A stretch of DNA of 64,000 nt from Guadua angustifolia (taxonomy: Eukaryota > Streptophyta > Magnoliopsida > Poales > Poaceae), in contig CM070512.1 in assembly GCA_036346375.1 (NCBI GenBank), forward strand, positions 42,764,466 to 42,828,465, written 5' to 3'. The notes under the pieces are model-generated. The model saw nothing but the letters and a program-made list of their open reading frames with translations, searched no databases and had not been told where the DNA came from. The stretch's first letter is position 1; every line of letters starts with the position of its first letter. The position numbers and the translations under genes were made by a program. Shown in pieces: positions 11,736 to 19,849 of this stretch.

Positions 11736-12368
11736 TCACGTGCGAGCACAGCAAGTGCAGCAGGCGTGGCTTCTGGCAGGAGCACTCGCAGTTAGCAGCT
11801 CGGAGTATGCACATATGGGAAGTCTTCTCCTGGTGGGCACCTTGTGACCCCGGTCAGCGCAGTGCACGTGGTACCTCCGTTCCACGCCACTCTCCGGTGT
11901 CAAGCGATGTATCTGTGCCTTCCGTGTCTTTTTGGCCATGTACGTAGAGACAATCGTCGAGTAGGATAGGTGATTGTCCGACATACATGCAACAGAGTTC
12001 TTGTACCGCTCAACGAAATATCTTTGGGTGCCTAGTAGAACACCTTTAACAATGCCCACCAATGGAAGGCATCTCGCACCTTTCATTACCCAATTGTAAA
12101 TCTCCGCCAGGTTCGTTGTCATTATTCCATAACGGGAACCACCGTCGTCATGCAGAAGGGACCACTTCTCCAACGGCTCGTGTCGTATCCAGTCCGTGAA
12201 ACTCTTTATGCTTGCCCCTGGCCTACGCCGAATGTTTGGTACATCGGTCGGGAGCGCACACAAGGCTGTGAGGTCATCTCCTTGCTCGTGATAGACCATA
12301 GGGTTCCTTGATGAACTACCAGCATCCCTTGGATTCAGTGATTGCTTCTTGGTTAGTTCATCCAACAT
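11736..12368 (-). pseudogene. MULE transposase, C-terminal segment
   Basis: 210-residue frame with KWSLLHDDGGSRYGIMTTNL and GTQRYFVERYK, a block typical of MULE transposases between the catalytic core and the SWIM finger. The SWIM finger is in the adjacent phase (11814-11482). Confidence 0.8.
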
Positions 12369-12568
12369 CCTCCACAGCGCGATCGAACTTTCTCTGTTGG
12401 TTTTGCTTGCACAGCCGCTTGAACATGTTCATAAGCTCCTTGTTCCTGAAATGACGAAAAAATTGGCACCCATGTGCCTCATGCACCACCTGCTCTTCAG
12501 GTCTGGCTATCTTGCTGCTCTCATGATGTCGGACCCTTGTTGCATATCCATGATCGCCCTCAGTAACC

Positions 12569-13315
12569 CTACATGTCGGTCATGGATGACACATACATCA
12601 AGACGATCCTGAACAACTGCCAGCTTGACTCTTTGAAGAACCAGTACCAGCTCTCCGTGTTTTCCCCCTCTACGAAGGCCAATGCGACCGGTAGAACCTG
12701 GTTGTTGGCGTCCACCGCTATTGCAGTTAGAATCTGGCCCTTGTATTTCCCTGTGAGGAATGTGCCATCCATGCAAATGACTGGGCGACAGTGTCGAAAC
12801 ACATTTATCCATGCACCGAGGGCAAAGAAGGCTTGCTGCAAGATCCACTTACCCGCCCACGCACCATCCGTGGGAAACTCCGCAAGATCGATGAACGTAC
12901 TGGGATTCCTACTTGATATTGCCCTGGACAAGTGTGGAATATTCTCGTAGGAAGCCTCGTACGTCCCAAACTGTATTTGCAAAGCTGTTCTTTTTGCTCT
13001 CCATGCCTTTCCATAGTTAATCTTGTACTGAAACCTCTCCTCCACAGCTCTGATAATAGATCGAGGCTGCAGGTGTGGATTGTCCACGATCTGACCATAA
13101 AACACATTTGCCACCCAAGTGGACGACAGATTGCGGTGTTTCTGATCCACTTCCTCCAGTTGGCAGTTATGCTCCATCACTATGGAACATTTCCAGTAAT
13201 CCCTCCACTTCCCCTTGTATGCATGCACCCGCCATGGGCACGAATCAACTACGCACTTCACGTTGTAGTCTTTTTTGCTAGACTTCATTACCCTCAATTG
13301 CCATCGAAGAGACAT
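12569..13315 (-). pseudogene. MULE transposase, DDE-core segment
   Basis: 248-residue frame holding the MuDR DNA-binding domain with its CVVDSCPWRVHA zinc-type motif and the start of the catalytic core (DGTFLTGKYKG, ALAFVEGENTESWYWFFKE). After FFKE the proper sequence continues in the neighbouring phase (KLAVVQDRLDVCVIHDRHVG), pinpointing a one-base indel near 12640. Confidence 0.85.
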
Positions 13316-13899
13316 TGACTAGTACTTTACCGCATCCATCACAGCCTCCTTGTCTTTATATATGGCTCCCTGCGTGACCTCATTCTCATGATACTCCCAT
13401 GCATCTCTGTTCCCTTCATTCATTGTTAGGTCTTCGAAATTACAATTAGTCCACCCACCAGGGACAGGCACCTCAGGAGTATTTTCCTCCTCGTCTGAGT
13501 GTTCATGACGATGTCGCGTTAATAGGAATCAGCTCTCCATAAAAACAGTGTTGCGCATGGCTTACTACTGCTCTAACCCGCAGCCGAACAGTCTGGGCAT
13601 CCAAATTGAACATCCGAAACATCCACTCCAACAAACCCATGTATGTCCTATCTCTTGACCTAGATATGCCCCGTATGACTGTTAAAAATACTGACAAATC
13701 CACTCCATTTGGCCCCTGTGCTATCTCCCCATCTCCATAAAATATTTGAAAATACAATTTCTCCGACATGCTGCCTACAACGTCGGATCAAAAAATTCAT
13801 CAGTTCTCCATCTAACCGCACCATATAAATGTTACATTATATTGTCAAAAAAAATTTCTCTACTAATTTCTAACGGTGCCTGACATTTCCAAATTATTT

Positions 13900-14370
13900 T
13901 TACTCTACGAATTTCTAATGTATGATGATCATACTAAGAAATCCGACTCTAAATATATCATACTTCCTTTAATTTCTACATCGCAATTTTCGGAACATTA
14001 CTCGCGCAACATATGATTAGTCTACCATGTTTCATCACAATATTAAATTTCTACCGCATTACATTTCTAAATATTGACTAATACATTATTTGCATAACAA
14101 AATTTTTACTGCACAATTCTACTACATTAAATTTCTAAATATTGGCTAATATTTCTACTACATTAAATCTCAATAGTTCTAAATACTAAATACTACATAA
14201 TCCTAATATTTCTAAATACTACATTAAAATTCTAAATATTTCCTAATAGAAACTACCACATTAAATTTCTACATTTCTAAATATTAAATACTACACAATC
14301 CTACAATTTCTAAATACTACACAATCCTAAATATTAAATACTACATTAAATTTTTTAATATTACATATAA
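13900..14370. repeat. A/T-rich degenerate tandem repeat
   Basis: Many imperfect copies of motifs like AATTTCTAAATATT and AAATACTACATTAAA, roughly 30-60 bp apart, lying just upstream of the transposase N-terminus within the MULE. Confidence 0.7.
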
Positions 14371-14399
14371 AAATTTCGAACTTACCTCCACAAAAACAC

Positions 14400-14490
14400 C
14401 GAATCTACTTTTTTTCCCTCTTTTTTTCTCTTTTTTTCCCTCTTTTTTCTCTCCTCTCCTATCTTCTTCTTCTCTTCTCGCAGCGCTCAG
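14400..14490. repeat. Polypyrimidine tract
   Basis: About 90 bp that is almost pure C/T on the + strand, facing a purine tract at 10815-10860 at the other end of the element. Probably part of the promoter/leader of the MULE arms. Confidence 0.7.
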
Positions 14491-14624
14491 TTTCCTCCTC
14501 TCGCCCGGCCAAATGGCCATAGTGCCCGGCGCGGCGCTTTTAAATGCGGCCTGTCACCCCAGGCCTGGGCGACAGGTGTCGCGTGGCCTACTTGCAAACG
14601 GAGGCGTTGATAGAGCCGTTACGG

Positions 14625-14740
14625 ACTCTCCTCTCGCCCCAGTATGGGGCGACAGGTGTACATTTTTGCTATTTTTTTCATCGATTAGTTTTGTAAAAAA
14701 GATTTAAAATAAATATTAAAAAAGTTCTTTTTATTGATAC
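14625..14740 (-). repeat. Right terminal inverted repeat of the MULE-like element
   Basis: Contains CGCCCCAGTATGGGGCGACA, then TCGATTAGTTTTGTAAAA, then TTTAAAATAAATATTAAAAA, mirroring the left end. Confidence 0.75.
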
Positions 14741-15027
14741 ATCCATGGGCTTTATCCGGCCTAGGTTCACCGGTCCAAATGGACCCGGCCCTCCAAACAA
14801 TCCAGGTTCAATAGCGACACCGGGCCACGTCTATAACTAAATGAAACTTATACGGTAGATTGTCTATATAGTTGTGCGTAATGATTTTTATATAATTAAT
14901 AGATATAAAGTCGTTTATAATATCGTCTATTAATAGTAGATAACATATTTCTAACTATAGATGACCTTTATTTCCAGGAAAATCCAACATTAGTCATGCT
15001 ATTTGCAGCTGTCCTGTTGTTGTAGCT

Positions 15028-15957
15028 AAGGATGAAAATAGAAATAGAATTTCCGACTGTTTCAGAGAAAAACAAAGAAGGAAGCATTATTTGGAAACAA
15101 AAATAGAAATATTGGTATGGAAACGTAAATGGAAATTTTTTGTCGAAAACGGAAACAGAAGAGTCATTTCTAACGGAAATAGAAATAGAAATATAAATTC
15201 CGTATAGATGAAACCAGAAATTTCATCGAAAACTTGGCCCAAAAAGAAGAAAGAAGAATTTACATTTATTTTTGAATTAAAATAATTTTAGAAATATAAA
15301 TAGATTTATAGAAAATATCAAATAGAGTTTAAAAATTCGAAAGAATTCTTAAAAATACTTTGGAACATTTTAACCTAGGAAAATTATTTATAGCATAATT
15401 TTGGTTTTAATTTTTATGAATAAATTAATTTTATAAATCTAAAAATAGCAAACAACATTTATAAACTCTAGAAAATCCAGGATAAAATCCAGGATAAATC
15501 TCACAAAATTATAATTGTACATTGAATAATAATATGCAAATTTTAGTGTGTTACAACTTTATAGTTGGAGGAGCAAGAAGATGTCAATAATAATGATATT
15601 GATGAGGATATGATGGTCTGATCTAGGGGACAAATAGCGAGCCTTCAGGTGATAAATTTGAGAAAAAACTTCCGAGTGATATCGATGAACAAAACATTAT
15701 TTTTGTGTCCGTCTTGAAGGTAGAATAAGTTACATTGTTTTTGCGGTCATGTATATTGTGATCTTGTACTATGTTCTTGTAGAATTTTTCACTTTCATTT
15801 TTATATCCGCTCCGTTCTCTTCTGCATCCGTTTCCGTCACTATTTGTTTCCGTATCCATTTCTAGGGTTTTTGATTTTGTTTTCGTTACCGGTAAAAAAT
15901 GTAAAAATAGAAACAAAATGACCATTTACTGACCATTTATGTTCCGTTCATCCCTTG
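15028..15957. mobile_element. hAT-like non-autonomous relic
   Basis: Starts AAGGATGAAAATAGAAATAG and ends GTTCCGTTCATCCCTT, whose reverse complement begins AAGGGATGAACGGAAC. The inside repeats GAAATAGAAAT/GGAAACGGAAA-type motifs near both ends, as plant hAT elements do. No matching 8-bp flanks were found, and there is no transposase, so this is a tentative call. Confidence 0.4.
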
Positions 15958-16973
15958 CAATGCATTAGCCCAGTCGTAGATAGTTAAACCAAACTGCTGC
16001 ATGTAGGATGTAGCTACGGATAACATGGAGCACATATGTAGTTGCACTCGTCTGAATGCGATCCAAACTCCTCGTAATTACGACAGTAAACATGCAGGTT
16101 TAGATCCGTATAGTTAAACTTTGTTTATTAGTATATTTTTAAATATTTTGATTGAATACATGAAAATTATACTAGTAGATTTGTTCAAAAATTAGAACTA
16201 TTTATGACCGGAAGGAGTAGTATTTTAAGTATCTCGTGATAGTGATATGTAAAAGTCCATCGATACAAGTTAATTTTTGATGGATTATTGAACAGGATTG
16301 TTTATACAGATCTCGGAGCAGCGAAAATCACTCATGTATAGATTGCTTCCTCAAAACATCACCACGTAGAAATTTCGCTTTTGTTTTGCGCAACTTGATT
16401 GAATATATAGGAGAAAAAAATAAACCACAAAACTTGTTTTATAGAGGATGAATGAATACTACCTTTGTTCTAATTAACTGATTGTGGGCTTGTTTGGACT
16501 AATTAACTGATTGTGAGCTTGTTTGGAGGAGCTATAACTTTTCTGAAAAATTGCTTTTTGACTTTCTAAACTAAAAAGCAACAGCTATAGTTTTTTATGA
16601 GAGATTATTTGACAAACGGCTAAATCTCCTTTATAATAAGCTGAAAAAAAGCACGTCCCGCATGTTTTTAGCTTTTGCTAGTTATATATAGCTTCTAGTT
16701 TATACCAAAAATCACTTAAAACTGACATTTAGAGGGACTTAATGGCTTGTTGGAAGTTTACGTTGGCTTTAAGCCCCCTAAAATAGGGCCTTCATCATCA
16801 AGATTCAAGTTTGCAGTCGTGTGTGCAAGATCCTTGTAAAAATTTCTCAGTAGGAAAAAAAATCCTCTTCCAAACTTGTAAGTATACAATAGAAAAAACA
16901 AGGAAAAAGATTATACATCGGATTTGATCATTTGAACCCAGGGCCTCATTAGAGAACCAGACCATTAGTCTGG
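15958..16973. other. Intergenic, low-complexity and short direct repeats
   Basis: A/T-rich. A 31-bp direct duplication (AACTGATTGTG.GCTTGTTTGGA) lies at about 16476-16527, followed to 16760 by sequence typical of small grass repeats. No coding frame is supported. Confidence 0.45.
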
Positions 16974-17125
16974 TGACCTTTTTGGCCAAACCAATTTGAA
17001 GAGAACACCAGCTATAGGCTTCAGTCAGAGGAAAACACATATCAGACAAGCCTTAGCATCTCAAATCAGACATGAACATCTGATACAAAGTGAAAATGCC
17101 AGACCAAGCCGTATGTAGGATACTT
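16974..17125. repeat. Dispersed duplication, left copy
   Basis: About 150 bp (TGACCTTTTTGGCCAAACCA, ATTTGAAGAGAA, AGACAAGCCTTAGCAT, CAGACCAAGC) that recurs at 23730-23846, with the continuation at 25019-25055. In the second copy a long insertion splits it. Confidence 0.75.
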
Positions 17126-17599
17126 AATATGAATGTATTTCAATTTTCCATAGCAACATGAAGTCATGCATCTATAAGCTTCAAAGCCATTTGCTTAACA
17201 AAATAATGTTTTGAATCCTCTGTTTAATGGGGCATTAGGCCACCATATTCCTTTGCACTGCGGGCCACCACCTATCGTGCTAACTTGTACTTCTCTGATC
17301 AAATTGCCAGAAAAAATGTCAACTTAGTTTGTCCATATCTTCAATAACCAGTCATGAAACTAGTAAAACTGCAGCATGTAACCGGGCGTAGAGCTTAGAC
17401 AAGTATTAAGCTGTGTTTTTCCTCCCAAGGATATGTCCTGTCCTGTCCTGCCCTTCCCAAGGTCCCAATCTCTTAATTACCTGGTCAGGTAAGGTTGCTG
17501 ATTTGTCCAACAAATGGCCCATTTGTCCAAACTCCCTGCAAAACAGCATGGGTACAGATTTGAGAACAAAGTGCAATTCTTCCTCCATGATAAAAGATG

Positions 17600-17840
17600 C
17601 GGTAGCTACAAATTAAGGCTCCCGCACAACAGAGAACAAAAATTCAGAAAACATCAATAAACTACAACCAAATATTATCAAGCCACGGCTACTGTAGCCA
17701 AACCTGCAAGCACAGCGCTCCAACCATTCTCCACAACATTCCTTCTTGGCGAATTCTATCTTGAACCTCCAGAAGATACTAAATTCCCTGCTAAAAACAC
17801 CAGCATTTCTCTCCTTCCAAATCAAACAGATCACCAAAAT
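17600..17840 (-). pseudogene. LINE ORF2 3'-end relic (zf-RVT region)
   Basis: The - strand frame 17837-17613 reads VICLIWKERNAGVFSREF near its start. WKERNARxF is a hallmark of the zinc-finger region after the reverse transcriptase in plant L1 LINEs. Only about 75 residues remain and no RT is seen upstream (higher coordinates), as expected for a decayed fragment. Confidence 0.55.
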
Positions 17841-19789
17841 GACTAAGGTACATGCATCCAGAAGATATTAAATTCCCTCTTTTTAAGTCTCTTGAAATAC
17901 GGGCACTGCTGCCATAATTTTCCCATAAATGCATCGATCAGGCTTGCGATTCCGTGCATTTGTGTATGGATGCAATCTATTTGGATGCACATGTGCACAA
18001 AGAGAAATACTTTTTTCGTTAAAACTCTTGAAGTTTTCCTCATCTTAAAACAATCTTACCATCTTCACTGCAGGCTTGAAGCAATTGTTTGTATCAAAAT
18101 AACTAGATAAGAAAAATGAATAACGTCTGTGCAGAAAAATGCAGAAGTAACATATGATCTTAGCAGATCCAATTAGTTGTGCTCAAAGAAAGCTATGCTT
18201 CACAGTTTCCAAAGCAGACAGCCCCATGATATGCACCTTCTTCCCAGGGGGAGGAATGATTTACCCATAGTTACATTCTTCCCAGGGGAAGGAATGGTTT
18301 ATCCATAATGATCTAACTCACATTTACATGCCTGCCTGATGCACAATATTCATATTTGAAGAGTGAACCGAACAGACTCCAGATTGTTAGGTACTTACAG
18401 ATGGAGCACCGTCTGCCAAACACAAGGACTACACAATGACCTTTAGCTACAAGCAGAGTCATCACCAGATCACCATCAACGGTTATATTCGCCCCTGACG
18501 GACCCTCCAAATTCTTAATCACAAGGCTACAACCAAAATCAGGCAATGACAAGAAAAATATATAAACAAAACCCATCAGAAATCACACATTCAGTGCGTT
18601 GGCAACACCTATGAAGTCACCATCTTGTAAAACATATTCACAGAAGCTGGCAGGCTTACAATTCCATGGAGTCCCTCAACTATGATATTTTTCACAAAAG
18701 AACAGGTAAGTTAAAAACTAGTAAAGATGCCAGTATTCCTTACGATCAGTTGTCCTTCAGACTATAGAATTGTAGTGCAAAACCATGATCTTGATGCGAC
18801 CATCTGTTTTGGTAAGTGAGACCATTTTCCACATATCAGTATAAGACAGGTCCTAAATTGAGCCTGACAAGGTGTAGTGGTATAGAACACCAATGCACTT
18901 AGATTTGCTTTAACCACCACAAGCACAGGTCACATGTCAACACTTAGAGACGCAGGGAACATCAAAATATTGCCCAAATTCAGGCCAAAAAATTTCCATT
19001 CATATCTGAATTTATTACATTTGGACTCTACATCAATGACTTGCTGCTAGACACAGGGTTTCACCACACACACAAGAGTGCATTGACCCATCGGCTATAG
19101 GAAACCGCAGACTTCAACTTAAGAAGACAGCAATGCTTAAGAATCTAAGTCAGCCAAGATTAATTTTACAGAATAGCCAGCACAGTCTCCAAACCTAAGG
19201 CAGCTCACGCAATTTTTCCTTGCATCACTCGTTCAATTCTATTCCTTTCACTGCTACAAACGGGGTAGTAAATGGGCATTTTGTATTTTGCAGCGAGTGC
19301 GTTTTACGCTCCGTCTCGTGCTTTTTTTTTTTTGGTTGCAGCGAGTGCGTTTTACGCTCCGTCTCGTGCATTTTTTTTTTTTTTGCAGCGAGTGCGTTTT
19401 ACGCTCCATCTCGCGCAAATACTGCAGTAATGAGTTCTTTGCTCAATGATCTGCTTTACTTTACTTTATTCAAAATGCCCTTTTATTTACTTAAACCCTT
19501 TCGTTTAGGACCAGTTCAAGGAATATAGTGAACTTTGTTTTAGACATTCCTTACGTGCGTTCGCTGATAGACTCTGCTAACACTCTAGTAAAATTACTAA
19601 TGGCTGACAGAGATTCTGATAGCACTAGAAATCTTCGTAAGTAAGTGCAGACAGAACCTAGAGACACAAAAGGTAAACGACTCTTGCATGGCAGAAAAAC
19701 AAAGGAGCTAGCAGCAAATACATACTAACCGACTCGTACTACTGAAGTAGCAATCTCTAGAATTTTGATGAAGCAGCCTCTTCAATTCT
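17841..19789. other. Intergenic stretch, no confident gene
   Basis: Mostly A/T-rich unique-looking sequence. A 38-bp direct repeat (TTCTTCCCAGGGG...) lies at about 18238-18300. A - strand frame of 87 residues (18576-18313) contains NLEGPSGANITVDGDLVMTL, which I do not recognise; it could be an exon relic. Confidence 0.45.
19290..19415. repeat. Three-unit 47-48 bp minisatellite with T-runs
   Basis: Units start at 19290, 19338 and 19385. Each begins GCAGCGAGTGCGTTTTACGC, then TCC.TCTCG.GC, and the units are joined by runs of 11-15 T. Located about 450 bp beyond the stop codon of the NAC gene. Confidence 0.85.
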
Positions 19790-19849
19790 GATGCTCTTGT
19801 TGGTTGGACAACTTGAAACTAGGCAGAAACTTGTAGATAGACACATGGA

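Larger units (their letters stand above)
11482..13769 (-). pseudogene. MULE (MuDR-type) transposase, disrupted
   Basis: Domains in order on the - strand. An N-terminal segment (13769-13503; MSEKLYFQIFYGDGEIAQGP) is followed by an acidic linker. The MuDR N-terminal domain starts at about 13315 (SLRWQLRVMKSSKKDYNVKC). The DDE-type core includes VICMDGTFLTGKYKG, whose Asp is the first catalytic acid. WCMRH follows, then DGGSRYGIMTTNLAEIYNWV (12368-11736). A SWIM zinc finger, CxCx(n)CxH, lies in CECSCQKPRLLHLLCSH at about 11740-11790. Defects: a phase change near 13505, an in-frame TAG at about 13318-13320 where the family has Trp, a one-base frameshift near 12640, and further phase changes near 12370 and 11800. 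Some could be introns, but the stop and the mid-core frameshift argue for a dead gene. Confidence 0.85.
9670..14740 (-). mobile_element. Mutator-like element (MULE) with long, palindrome-rich inverted ends
   Basis: Left 9670-9790 and right 14625-14740 are inverted copies: the run TAATATTTATTTTAAATC, then CAAAACTAATCGA, then a CGCCCCATACT.GGGCGA palindrome, read inward from both sides. A decayed MULE transposase lies between them on the - strand. Further inward both ends again match in layout: a second CGCC palindrome, a TATAAA/TTTAAA-like box, then a purine/pyrimidine-rich tract (10800-10860; 14400-14490). Outer limits are approximate, because similarity fades outside 9670 and 14740 and I could not identify a 9-bp target duplication. 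Confidence 0.75.

Noticed and set aside
16930..16995. tRNA- or SINE-like B-box (GGGTTCAAAT on the - strand)
   Set aside because: No matching A-box, cloverleaf or poly(A) tail could be made, so it is not called an RNA gene or SINE.
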